Shown in pieces: positions 1 to 13,358 of a stretch of DNA of 64,000 nt. The stretch comes from Auanema rhodensis (Eukaryota; Nematoda; Chromadorea; Rhabditida; Rhabditidae), in the NCBI GenBank assembly GCA_964057225.1, contig OZ059898.1, positions 5,332,001-5,396,000 on the forward strand, in the 5' to 3' direction. Every line of letters begins with the position of its first letter. Within the stretch, counting starts at the first letter, position 1. The translations under genes and the position numbers were made by a program. The notes under the pieces are model-generated. The model had not been told where the DNA came from and searched no databases. It saw only the letters and a program-made list of their open reading frames with translations.

Positions 1-345
1 CTTGAATCACTCCGGTAGGTGTAACTTCTGTTTCAAAAGCATCTGTTACAGTATCGCAGAACATACAGGACATAAAGTTGTTAGTAGTCTGAGTAGCACA
101 AGAACTGAGCTCTAAGAATAAAAAAAATATTGTTGAAAATACAGTTTAAGTATACCTGCTCCAATAACAACAAGAGCTAAAATTGTGAACAAGACTTGAT
201 TCATATTGGTAATGTTTGAAATAAGAAATGACTCGTCTTTCGCGGCATTATATAAAAGCTGACCTCCTAGCTTCTCAAATTCCCTCATCGACTTCCTCGA
301 ATGAATAATAAAGCAACACTTCCGATTAGGTTCCTTTTGCGTCAT
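1..345 (-). CDS. Small membrane or secreted protein, 3' part cut by window edge
   Basis: I do not recognise this gene. Exon 1 (345 to 156) opens with MTQKEPNRKCC and encodes about 63 residues: a basic, polar N-terminus and then one hydrophobic stretch (QVLFTILALVVIGAG). A 44-base intron (155 to 112, GTATAC..CTTAG) leads to exon 2, which stays in frame to the window edge and is cysteine-rich (motifs SSCATQ, FMSCMFCDTVTDAFE). The layout suggests a type II single-pass protein, or an uncleaved signal anchor followed by a lumenal or extracellular cysteine-rich domain. The C-terminus lies left of the window, so total length and family cannot be judged. It is divergent from the rib-2 gene, with 660 bases between the starts. 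I am fairly sure it is coding because the frame is kept across a well-formed intron. Confidence 0.6.
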
Positions 346-1005
346 CCTCTAGCAAAGAAATAATACCTTATTGTCATTTCCTTACATTAACATGACTTAT
401 AAAACAAAAACCTATGAACCACAATTAGAAACCTATGAACCACTCCTTCGCGCTTGGATTAATAATCAGTTGGAATAGAAGTCAGTACTAAGTTTGACTA
501 TTCAAATTCCTCGAGATAGTAAGGAGAACTATTCCAGTCTACTCTTATGAAAAATAGTATTCTCAGTGTATAGTTCTGTATTAAGTCCTAAGAGGGTTTT
601 TTCATTTTCTATATTTAACAATATTCTCTATACATAACCAAGTTGAAAAACCGGAAATTTAGTTCAGTAATATTGTAGGCGTGGAACACGATCCTTGTCA
701 TCCTCAACGTTTTTAATATTTACTATATCATGGTTCTGAATTTGCAATTTCAGAAGCTGGATCATCATGACGTATACAGGAAATGTGGTTCAATAATCTC
801 TGAACAATGCCTTTAAAAATTGACATACGTGAATATATTTTTATTCCAACGCCAGATTTCAAAAAAAGGACGTTTATATTTATTTAAGAAGGAATCAGGA
901 TTATGTACTATCAAACGTCTTCTAATGTTTCATTTTGAAATAAAATTATGGAATGATTGCAGAAGCATCTAACGAATATGGAAAACATATACTTATGAAG
1001 TTCAC
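346..1005. promoter_or_regulatory. Divergent intergenic region between the left-edge gene and rib-2
   Basis: AT-rich spacer between two head-to-head start codons, so it should contain both promoters. I see no conserved box and no RNA gene in it. Confidence 0.4.
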
Positions 1006-4000
1006 ATGATGTCTAACTCAAAATATGATTCGCTGCGAATTAAATTGCCTCAAGCATCGAAATCTAGTAATTGGCTCTTGAATGACAAGTAAGAAAAGAA
1101 CTCTTTAAAAATTATGACAACGATTCAGGCTATCATCTGTTTTAAGTAAAAAGTCCATATTTGTAATCTTTCTATTTTTCGCATACTCATTTCTTTTGCT
1201 TTATGTTAGCGGGAGTTATGCCTTAGAATGCGGAACTCGTTATCCTCGTTCAGGAAAGGTATCTTACAAGTAAGACTATTAGATATTAAAAATAGCTTAT
1301 TACATTGAATGCACTCAGATACATGAATGATTATGATTCTGATTGTAATGGACATTCGTTCCAATCAAGAATTATAGAACAAAAGAGGTAGACAAATACT
1401 TTACGTCTCCACACGATAATATACTTTTTAGGATATTAGCATCTGTTCGACGAGAATTACTAGATTCATCGAAGAAGTTAGAAGAAGTAAATCAAATTAT
1501 TGATGATCTGAATAGGAAAATTCCTGAGAAACGTTAGCTCACACCTATTTTTGAAAACTATGAATTTTATAGAGCAAGAATTGGACCTGTTGCATGAAGC
1601 AAAAGAGAGCGCTCAAAGAGCACTTCAAGATCTTAAAGATCGAAGAAATGTTAGGGTTTTTTTACCACATACCCCACTCTACAATAAACTGTTTGTTTCT
1701 GTATTATTCATGAGCTTCTAATTTTCTAAAGTATTATAGACAAGAAGAAGCTTCTTATTTAAAAAGCACTACTCCAAAAGAATCTGATCTTTTCGACTTT
1801 AGGTTTATGCTTCCGTGTATGCTATATTGAGATTATATATTTTCAGCCGTTGTTCCATTACTTCATTCCTTCCGATATATATTGAAAATCAGCTTGGAGA
1901 TTCTTCATTCCAGAAAGAATTGGAAACATATGGAAATATTGTTAAAAATAGGGTACAAGCATGTATCACTGTAAGTCTTGGTATTGGAAAAAAAAAGTTT
2001 CTATCTTTAGATTTTACTTGTTAATTCTACTGTGAAGTCAACCACTCTTGCTAATGGTGGGCTTAACACTGTAATCGTAAATTTAGGAAAGTATATTGCT
2101 CATACGGGGTATGAAATTTTAGTTCAATCATCTGAAAAGAAAAGGTTTCCCTCATAGCTTATTTTATTTTAAATGATTTTCTCTTAGATTTTTTGATGAA
2201 TCATTATATTTGGAAATACCTTCCTATAATATTAATCGTTGGAAATCACTTCCAAATATTTTGCCATATACAAGAGAAGTATAGTATCTTTACTATGAAA
2301 AACTAATAATTATGTTAAGTTCTTGTTTTCCTGGATTGTTTTTGATGAAAACATAATGGATAAAACTAACTTGGATAAAGATATAACTAGATTATATTCC
2401 TCTTCTAAAAATTCGAGTGATTCTATTTCAATAATTAGATGTAAGCTGAAGGGCTCTTCATCAGTATGTTCTAACTCTTATCTTCAAGGTGAGCAACATA
2501 TTCTACAAGTCATATTTTTAATTTTACATACAGATGAATTGTACAAAAAATCAATTTTTTGCTTCATTGCTCCTGACTCTGATTTTCATAGAACTTTTTG
2601 GAAAGCATTGTCTTCAGGATGTGTGCCAATTGTTCTTTCTCAAACAGTACCTTTACCTTTTGAAGGTATTCTATAGTATTAAAACAGAAAGTCATTCTAA
2701 TAAATAATTCAGATTTGGTTGATTGGAGATTAGCTTCCTATCGGATGTCCTTATCCCGCTTACCCGAAGTTCATTTCATCATTCGATCCTTTGAAATGGC
2801 TGATGTTCTTGAAATGAAACGAATGGGACGAATATTTTTCGAAAAATATCTTATGGATCAGAGAGGTTTTCCTAATATGAATATATATCGATTGTCTAAA
2901 GATTAAGTATCATTTCCAGTTGTAGCAAAAACTTTAGTGTCTTCTTTAGCTTATAAGATTGGTGTACCATTAAAACCAATTTCTCACTTTAAGGTTCGTT
3001 GAATTTTAATTTTCCATTTATTCTGAGTTTTAGGCTGTTCCCCTTTTCGATGATTCCTTTGTCGCTCCCGTCTTAGTTCCCGTAAATTTACAGCCTTTCG
3101 ACGATGAATATTTAGGTATTTCCATATAAATTATATAATTGCTTTCAAAATTATTTTAGGCCCCTTGGAAGCACCTCATGAATCTTCTCGTTTTCTACAT
3201 AATTTTACTAGTTTGCAAATGGTATGTTTGATTTCTTTTTACTTAGATGCGATCTAATTTATAGTACTCAGCAAAAATATGGAATGATTTTGCCGGGTCT
3301 GATGTCGGGATGGAGCATTTACCTTTTTCTGTTGATCCTCCGACTGAAACTGAGTTTTACCCCGATTCTAACGCAGGTTTAAAAAAAAGTTTACCGTAAG
3401 GAGTAATACTTTTTAGGCTTTCGGTCTATTGATCCCGGCTCAGGTTTAGAGTTTAGCAAGAATTTAGGCGGAAATAGGGCCAGAGAACAATTCACAGGTT
3501 GTTGAAAAAAATGTAATATAAGTATGTTTTGTAATTCAGTTGTTATGCTGACTTATAATCGGGATGCTGTACTTGCATCGGCTTTGGAGCGATTGCATCG
3601 ATTGCCATATTTACAAAAGGTTAGACTGAATGAAGCTTGTTCAATTGTTTTGAAATGTCATATTCAGGTTATTGTTATTTGGCACAATCTTCATCGAAGT
3701 CCTACAGGTGCATGGCCCCGATTACATGTGCCAGTTGAGTACGTTTTCAATTCTAAATAAACATCTTATTTACGCCATGTGTTTAGATTTTTAAAAGTTT
3801 CTAAAAACAGCTTGAACAATAGATTTATCCCTTGGGATAGGATAGAAACTGAAGCTGTATTATCTCTTGATGACGACATAGATTTGAAGCACTATGAAAT
3901 AATTTTTGCTTTCAGGTATTACATGTTTCCTTTTGCTCTTTCCTAATTTCCGATTTAGAGTTTGGCGAGAGAACAGAGATCGTATCGTCGGATTTCCGGC

Positions 4001-4719
4001 AAGGTTTCATGCTCGCTTTGGGGACAACATTTTTTATAATAGTAATCACACTTGTCAATTAAGCATGATTTTAACAGGAGCATCTTTTATTCACAAAGTA
4101 AGTTTAGAATGTTGTATATATAAACATTTCTTACACGTTTCGTATTTTAAGTCTTTCTTACACTCCTATACGAACGGCATGCCGGAAGCCATCAAAGAGC
4201 ACATTGATAATGTCATGAATTGTGAAGATATTGCAATGAATTTCCTTGTAAGCCATCTGACTCGAAAGCCACCTATTAAAACTACTAGCAAATGGACTCT
4301 TAGGTGAATTATTACCGTTCTCTTGTGAATTAAACATACCTTTTCAGATGTGCACAATGTACTGAAGCTCTATCACAAGATAATGACCATTTTGAAAAAA
4401 GACACGAATGTATACGATTTTTCACTAAAATTTATGGATATAATCCATTGAAGTGAGTTTTTATTAACTATATTTGCTATAATTAAGTTTGAAAGAAATA
4501 ATAAAAAGCTTTCCAACATAGTCATACAGTTGTAGTCGTATGGTTTTACGACTGTTTAATCTACAAGTGGAGAGCAGAAAAAATGTCTTTAATAATAGTA
4601 AAAGAGACTTTGTTCAATTAAACTTATTTGTGTTCAGATTCTCGCAGTTCAGAGCTGATTCTGTTTTATTCAAAACTAGGTTACCAGCTGACAAGCAGAA
4701 GTGTTTCAAGTACGTATAA
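1006..4719 (+). CDS. rib-2: Exostosin-like glycosyltransferase, EXTL3/RIB-2 orthologue
   Basis: Golgi type II membrane enzyme of heparan sulfate synthesis; in C. elegans RIB-2 acts in chain initiation and, with RIB-1, in polymerisation. Exon 1 (1006-1088) and exon 2 (1147-1269) give a short cytoplasmic tail and one hydrophobic anchor (about residues 30-48). A coiled-coil stem follows (repeats such as [18 protein letters not shown] and [15 protein letters not shown]). The GT47 exostosin domain begins near [18 protein letters not shown]. The C-terminal GT64 domain has [23 protein letters not shown], the metal-binding [16 protein letters not shown] and [14 protein letters not shown]. The protein ends [19 protein letters not shown]..., the typical EXT-family terminus. 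Length is about 750-800 residues, near the worm protein. There are two adjacent Met codons at 1006 and 1009, and I took the first. Introns are mostly 40-60 bases and every join I tested kept frame. Confidence 0.93.
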
Positions 4720-7700
4720 ACTGAGATACTCGACAATTAACTGTATCATTTTATATTCAATAATTGTTCTTCCACGGGTATTCGAGGCTCCATCATTCTT
4801 ATAATTTGTTCACGTGTAATTGTAATGATAAACCGGTTTTATATTTTCTTGTGTGAAAATTATTTTCAATGAAATATCTTTATGTTAAAAGAACAAGCCG
4901 AGTATGAGTTTCTACTAGAGACAAGATTACTCTTGCTCCAACCACAAAACTTTAAAAGTCGGGTCATCGCAATTTATTTCATTTTTTCTTTAGCTGCAAG
5001 TTCATGGTCGAATCAGTTTAAATTTATTTGCAATTGACGAATTCTACAATTACAATGTTGAGTTTCCCAAGCGGAAAAGAAATATTTATAGAGCTATAAG
5101 AATATAGTTGAAGAGGATTTAGTTATTCGTTTTTTCTTGTAGTTCTAGTAATTTCACCATGATCTGTTCATCTAGCATATTGATAAATTGAATTAGGAAC
5201 TCAAGTGATCTGAGTTCTTAAGTTAGTAGATTTTGAGCTAAGGATTTGCACATTGTATGAAGAGATAGGGCAGCTTTTCTAGAAGAAATGTTTCCGAAAA
5301 TTTCTCTTATCGTTTATCAAAAACATGAACCAGAATAAGAGTAATCTTAGTTTGAGTCATCCTAGAAGAGCAATGATATTTCTTCAATATTTTAATTTCA
5401 TAAAATGTATATTAGTTTTTGAATTTCAAAAAATATTTTAAAATAAAATAAAATAAAATATTTCTTTTATAATATTTCAGCTGTGTGTCCCATCTCAAAA
5501 AATAATTTCTGATATAGAAACGGTTACTTAAAAATGAAGACACGATGTATTGTATGACAAGTATACATAGGTTGTCGTCCTTCGATGATGTTCTCTTCTC
5601 CTTCACCTTGTAAGGGAAGTGAATGTTGAGAGGTGTAATTGCAGCGCAAACAAGTCAGTTATCGGCCTCGCTCACTTCAGTTGCCTGTAGAAACTCACAA
5701 GGCTTCATATTCTTACCACCTCACAACTCTCTCGTTTCTATTGATCCTTCTATCCCACCTTCTGTCCATCTATCCATACACGTCCTCTGTTCGTCGATCA
5801 TTCTTTTCTCCTCACTATACACACATACACGGCCATATAGGGCAACAATAGGCGCCGACCCTCATCTCATTCCTCTTCGTTCTTTTCTTCCTCCTTCTCT
5901 TTTTACATCGTCCTGTATGCTCTTGCAAACATCTTTCTGGCTGTCATCATCTTCCGTCTTCTTCACTCATTGGATTTCCATATCCAGAGTCTTCTTCATT
6001 TCAATGTCTTTCTACTCGTCTACATCAATTTCTTCTGCGAAATGGTTCGGCATTGTCTAGAAAAGTTGGATTCTTCCTCAACTATTTCTCGCGAACCACA
6101 TATTTATAATAAATCGATTATTGCTTTTGTAATATTCACCCAATTATTAAATTTTTCATTTTTTCAGATATATATTTTGAACCTTTGAATAATTCTTTGA
6201 TTTTGCTGAAAATAGTAAAATTAACTAGGCATTTTAGTTTTTCGGATTGAGTAAAATTTACTAAAAGGAATGCAGCCAAAACTATAGCAATGCGTATTTC
6301 AGAAAATGTTATATATGTGTATCGAAGACTAGAATACGATAAATAACTTGTTTGTTAAATCTGAATCTGAATATGCTGCTCACATTCCGAGTTAGTGAAC
6401 CACAATTGCCTTGATTATTTCATCGCTTCGAAGGATTAATGCTCATTTTTCTCTTTAATATGCGAAGAATTCATTTACGTTTCTCAAATTTATTGCAATC
6501 TTTTATGTAGTTTCTGAAGATACTTTGATCATAGTGAGACATAAATATCTATAAATGTCATATATAAAATGCAGGATGTAACTTTGGAGATTTTGAACGG
6601 GAAGCACTTAACAATTGTGAGCATTGTATGTGTTAAAAAGCATATTCAGATGAGATCATTCAAGAAAGAGGAGACAGACACACAAGAGGCACAGAGAGTC
6701 ACACCATCATCTATCTTTCTCTTTCTTCTGCCTTCCTCTTATGTGACCACACTAACTCCACATGTTCCATCTCTATGTCTCCTTTGTCTAGTTTTCTTGT
6801 TCATGTATGGTCAAACCTAAACGACATCCCAAGCAATGGCGAGGTCGGAACATATTTGACGGCGTCCTTGTGCTCGTTTTGATGTCATATTCACTGCCGT
6901 GTTTCATCAGAATGTCAGACTACAGACCTCAGTCGTAACTCTTACTTCGATTTTTCACAATTATATTGAAATTTCCTCCGCTGTGTTGAAATACATGATT
7001 GAGGCTAACAAGCAATATGAAAAATTATATTATAACAACCTTATTGCAAGAATAAAATCACCAATTAGTTTGTTACTAAAGTAATTTTTACTCTAAATAT
7101 AAGGTCCGTTATTTTAAAGGATTCATGAGAGACTAAGACAATAGTTCTTGGCTCTTTCAGCTTTTATGATACATCCAAATCCTCTTCATGTAATTTATTT
7201 TCTCTATATTTTCTTCTTCTTCCCTTTTTCCTTCTTGTCAACCATATTTCCTTTCTTATCCAGCATAGCCTTGATGCTTCACATGCTGGTATAGATGAAT
7301 GTTAGTTGGCCACGGGCCGTCTGCAGAGAGCCAGAGAAGGAAGGACAAAAGGGCGGAGAGAGCAATTACGCCCAGTCAGTCGACCACAGACAGCTATCCA
7401 GCCAAGAGTCTCTCTTTTACTCCGTGCCTTTCCTCAACAAGCTTTTCGTGGTCCGTATTCTCCGTCAATTCGCGTAATTCAATATCTGACTTTCGGTTTA
7501 GTTCTAAACTCGAATTCTTGAGTCTCAGTGTACAGCTTCTCGGCCTTATATGGTTCAATGCGCGCTTAACAGAATTCAGACCAACAACTAAATAGTTTAC
7601 AATAAGTACTGTACAACAAATATTTTATTGATAGTAACGCTAAAATTTACTTTTTAATCGAAATTCAAGAATAAAACTCTATTATTGAATGTTCAAGAAA

Positions 7701-9820
7701 TTGCAATTTTTTTTCGTTTTTTCCAGTTTAGTTTTGGTGCTTTGTTCAAACTGCGTGGAAATGCAAAAGGCCCGTTATTAAATATATGTCTCGTGCTACT
7801 CACAAAGAACTAAGCTTTCAGTTTCTCTCTTCTACTTTTATATTAGTATCCTTCGAGCATTTAAGGTTTTCTCTCTCTCGGACCCTCTTCGTCTCTTTTG
7901 ATCTTGTTTTACGAAACAAAGTCGTGAAAAATTGAAGAACGAGCGTTACTATTGCTCAGCTTTTGAAGCCCAGCAGCCGTCAACAAATCGACTAGCTTAG
8001 TTATGGTCTTCCGCCATCTTGAATAACCGCATGTAGTACGTTCTTGAAGGTTTAGTTCCTTCTTCTGTTGTAGTTTTTCTTCACAATTAATTCATTGAAA
8101 CTGAAATCATCACCAAACAACATAAGCAGCCGTTTTTGATGATTGGATAAAAAAATTCTATGACTAAGTCATGATTCATCTCCCGTAGTCAAGTTATTTT
8201 TCATTGCTTCTCGCTTTCAACATTTTGTTTTTCCTTCGACACCAATTGGCGCTACTTATATTTCTACTGTACATAAATTGAGAAGTATTAATTTTAAAGC
8301 ACTCAAGGTTTACCTAATATGCTTAATTAATACACGAAACAGCAGAACGTCATTAAATTGAAATGCTTCAGATCCCAGTGCCCATTTATGGTTCGAATGA
8401 CATTGATTGCTGCCCGGACGGCAGCTTACAAATAACAACGGCAGCGTCTGTCTCTCTCGGAGCTATCATATGCCGTTCCCTCTCTATTCACAAGGCTCTT
8501 TCTCCATTCCTTTTCTGTCATACAATCTAACAACTAGTTCATTGACTTGCAGATTCAGCATTTCTTATTAGTTATACGAGATGGCGAAGGTTAAGCATAA
8601 CGAAGTCGATCGTCCTCGTTACTACTTCATATGTCGACGTTTGACATTTAGTTGCCTATCTATCTTCTGCTCTCGTGAGCCATCGTCGACTTCTAATTAA
8701 GGGAGAATGAAGAGAAATAGAAGACTGAGTTGAAGATAAAGGAAATAAGAAAAAGAGAGAGAGAGAGCATGGAAGTTGAGAAAAGCAGAAAAGCCTCTAG
8801 AATGTAATTTAAGAGAATCAATTGTGAGACAAGTATTTTATAAGAGTATCTTCTTGAAAATCATACTTCCTTTCAATCTTCTAGCTTCGAATGAATTTCA
8901 TACAAAAAAGTAAGAGGATCAATTCATAATTGGTCCAGCAAGAGTCTCTGCTATCTCTCTTCCTCTCTTTCTCTTCTCGTGCCCCGCCTTTCATTCATTC
9001 AGCCCCTCCCCACTCTTTTCTTATATGGACATACATCAGGCTAAGCTGACTCAGGCCCCTCCCTCCCCACCGGCGAGCCCGGCAGCAGCTGCGGCAGCAG
9101 CGCCGGCACAGGAGCAACGGCTCAATAACTGCTTCGTCTCTACACCCTCGAAACCTGCTATTCTCTTAGGCCTTGTTCTACATACATTTTCGATTATTCA
9201 ATACAATTCGAACAATTCAAAAATTGAAACAAAATCAATTACTCATCAAAAAACAACAACGAGGTTAGTTTAATCAAACCAAATAATGCAACCTTGGTTC
9301 CCATCTATTCTCACCCTTCCACGCCTGGCACTTGACTCAAACCTTAGAAAAGGACAGGTGAGCAAGGGGTCAGGTGTAGAAGATATGAGAACTGACTAAC
9401 CACCAAATTCAAAAACTATAATTGATTTATAGATAGGATTAAGAACATTTTAAACGTAAAGGACATCTTTCAGTTTTAAACGGATCTGCTTGAAGTGCAC
9501 ATTTATCAATACTTGATACCACTGCGAAGTACTCGACGACACGAAAAATACCAACCAGATAGTAATGATAAAAATTTCGATGCAATGATACTAGAGTATT
9601 ACTGTGGCAAAAATTCACAGAAAAGAAACCAAACGATCTCCATTCATCTTTTTGATGGATCCGTGTATTTAATTTTATACATATTCAACATAGAAACATG
9701 AAATCACTACAAGAGTTTATCAGCATGATAATACACGTTAAGTTCACAAAGTGTTAAATTAAAAACAATCGACCACGATACATCAAAACATTGCTACAAA
9801 TATAAGAGCACGGGGAAAAT
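4720..9820. other. 5.1-kb gene-poor region with pyrimidine-rich and GC-richer islands
   Basis: No exon chain convinced me on either strand. The open frames near 5.62-6.06, 6.57-6.82, 7.30-7.60 and 9.03-9.27 kb are low-complexity or lack splice partners. What can be seen: an A4T tandem near 5,440-5,462; CT-rich tracts at 5,740-6,000, 6,700-6,800 and 7,190-7,260; GC-richer islands around 7,300-7,470, 8,395-8,470 and 9,050-9,120 (the last rich in GCAGCAGC and CCGGC); and an AG tandem at 8,752-8,769. These resemble promoter or enhancer sequence more than coding DNA, but no target gene is obvious. The nearest genes on both sides end here (rib-2 from the left, ran-1 from the right). Confidence 0.5.
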
Positions 9821-11152
<1,332 letters not shown>

Positions 11153-12863
11153 ATGGGGAAGAAGGACAAGAAAAAATCAAAAGAAGATATTGCGGTTTGT
11201 TGCCAATAATAAAAAAAATATATATTCTAATTTTAGGAGGTTCAAAGCTCTGAAAGCTTTCAATTACCATCATCCAAGGAAGCACCCCAACTCGATGCTT
11301 CTGAATGGCCTCTTTTGCTTAAGGTATTAGTGTAGTTTGGGTCATTTTTACTTTAGTTACTTTTAGAACTATGATAAACTTAATGTTCGTACTAACCATT
11401 TCACACCATTGGTTGAGGGATGCTCTCCTTTAAAAAGAGAAATCCGTAACTATATATCTTCTGGTTTTTTTAATTTGGACAAACCATCTAACCCTTCATC
11501 CCATGAAGTCGTCGCTTGGATTAAAAGAATATTAAGGGTAGAGAAAACTGGCCACAGTGGAACTTTAGATCCTAAGGTTTGTTAACTCATTAAATTTGTA
11601 TAATCGTAGTCTCCTAGGTATCGGGATGTCTTATAGTGTGCATCGATAGAACAACTCGTTTGGCCAAATCTCAACAAGGTGCTGGTAAAGAATACGTTTG
11701 CATTTTTAAGCTTCACAATGCTGTTGATAGCGTAAAGAAAGTTAAGCAAGGTCTTGAAAAGGTTTAGAGTTATAAAGAAGCATAGTTATACATATTACCG
11801 TTTTAGCTTACCGGAGCTCTATTCCAACGTCCTCCTCTTATTTCTGCAGTTAAGCGTCAATTGAGAATTAGAACTGTTTATGAGAATAAATTAATCGAGT
11901 ATGATCCCGAAAAACAGATGGGTATTTTCTGGTAAGTCATAAAAATTACAAAGTGGGATTTATTATTTTTTTTTGAAAATTTTTAGGGTGAAATGTGAAT
12001 CAGGTACTTATGTGCGTACAATTTGCGTTCATTTGGGTATTCTTCTCGGAGTAGGAGGACAAATGCAAGAACTTCGTCGTAATAGGTATTTATATTTTCC
12101 CCTTTTTCTTAAAATTCACTCTTTTGTAGATCTGGAATTACTGATGAACATGACCAGCTTGTTACAATGCATGATATTCTAGATGCCCAATACTTATTGG
12201 ATCATCAAAAGGTGTGAAAAATATAATCAAATCTGTACTGTATAGATTTGTTTAGGATGAAACATACATGAGACGTATTGTTAGACCACTGGAGGCTCTT
12301 CTTGTGCAACACAAGAGAGTTATCATCAAAGACAGTGCTGTAAGCTGAATATACCTAAAAAAACAGTTCAATGATTGCTTTTTAGATCAATGCCGTATGC
12401 TATGGAGCCAAGATTCTCATTCCAGGAGTTCTTAGATTCGATGACGGAATTGAGGTTGGCCAGGAGATTGTTATTGTAACGACCAAAGGAGAAGCCGTTT
12501 GCATTGGTAAGATTTGGATTCAATTAGTTGTTTTGAAATTTGAATTTAGCTATTGCTCAAATGACAACTGCTACAATTGCTTCTGTTGATCACGGTACCG
12601 TTGCTAAGTCTAAGAGAGTCATTATGGAGAGAGATGTATACCCACGCAAGTGGGGACTTGGACCTGTTTCATCAAAAAAGAAGCAAGACACCAAGGCATA
12701 TATTTAGCTTTTTTCCAGTGATTTATTCATAGCAATTTAGACATCCTTGTCTACCAAATTTGAGAAGAAGGATGAGGAAATGCACGAGGATTTATCTGCT
12801 AGCAAGCCCAAGAAGGTCAAAAAAGAAGTAAAAGCGGAAAGTAGTAGTTCCGATAGTGAATAG
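11153..12863 (+). CDS. Dyskerin / Cbf5, H/ACA snoRNP pseudouridine synthase
   Basis: Catalytic subunit of H/ACA snoRNPs: isomerises uridine to pseudouridine in rRNA and snRNA in the nucleolus. The lysine-rich start [14 protein letters not shown] is followed by the dyskerin N-terminal region ([20 protein letters not shown]), then the TruB catalytic block [14 protein letters not shown] with the catalytic Asp in [34 protein letters not shown] and [18 protein letters not shown] domain follows ([33 protein letters not shown]), with the conserved [18 protein letters not shown] and a charged [13 protein letters not shown] tail. About 440 residues, normal for the family. Nine or so introns of about 45 bases all keep frame. 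C. elegans K01G5.5 is the orthologue I have in mind; the catalytic residues are intact. Confidence 0.95.
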
Positions 12864-13358
12864 TATTGTACATTTTCATTTGTTTCCTTGTTAACCACTA
12901 AAGTTCTTTAACACTTTACTGTTGTTTTATATGTTGCTATTGTTATTTCTAGAAATATTTTTTGTTGAACCTGTCGTTGTTGGTCTATGAACGTTGTTGA
13001 CTCTTTGAGATGTTATATTTCATTCTTCGCATAAAACACCTCGACAAGAATTGTCTTCTCTCTCATTCATCTCTGAGAATAATCGTTGAGATTTATTTGA
13101 ATCAAGTGAACTTTATATGAAAAAGTGAGATTAGATAAGTGATTAGATCCATTTATATAACTGGTAAGTTACGTCATAACGAAAGCGAGCGGTTGCGAGG
13201 CGGCTCCGCCTCCTTGGTACCGCCCTGGAGGCATTCTTCAGAACTGGTCGTCTGTGGTCTCGGTGGATAACTATTGTGTATATTGGATGTTGGGAAGCCT
13301 TGACTCGAGCCTGATTTGAGACAGCCTCATTTCTTGATACTTTGTTAATTCCTGAGTT
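12864..13358. promoter_or_regulatory. 3' flank of dyskerin and GC-rich promoter block of the next gene
   Basis: The first 280 bases are AT-rich. A GC-rich block at about 13,165-13,235 contains the inverted repeat GAGGCGG/CCGCCTC (around 13,197-13,213) and CCTGGAGGC. The ATG of the small membrane protein lies about 125 bases downstream. Related sequence occurs at 24.6 kb and, reversed, at 33.3 kb (see findings). Confidence 0.5.

Noticed and set aside
5623-6060. 145-codon plus-strand frame
   Set aside because: Ser/Pro/Leu-rich translation of a CT-rich tract, no splice partners, no family resemblance; best explained by base composition.
7295-7595. Overlapping open frames in three frames in a GC-richer island
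   Set aside because: Several frames open at once point to composition, not coding; more likely a regulatory island.
8581-8697. 39-codon frame starting MAKVKHNEVDRPRYY after an AG
   Set aside because: Starts like a first exon but has no supported downstream exon within several kb.
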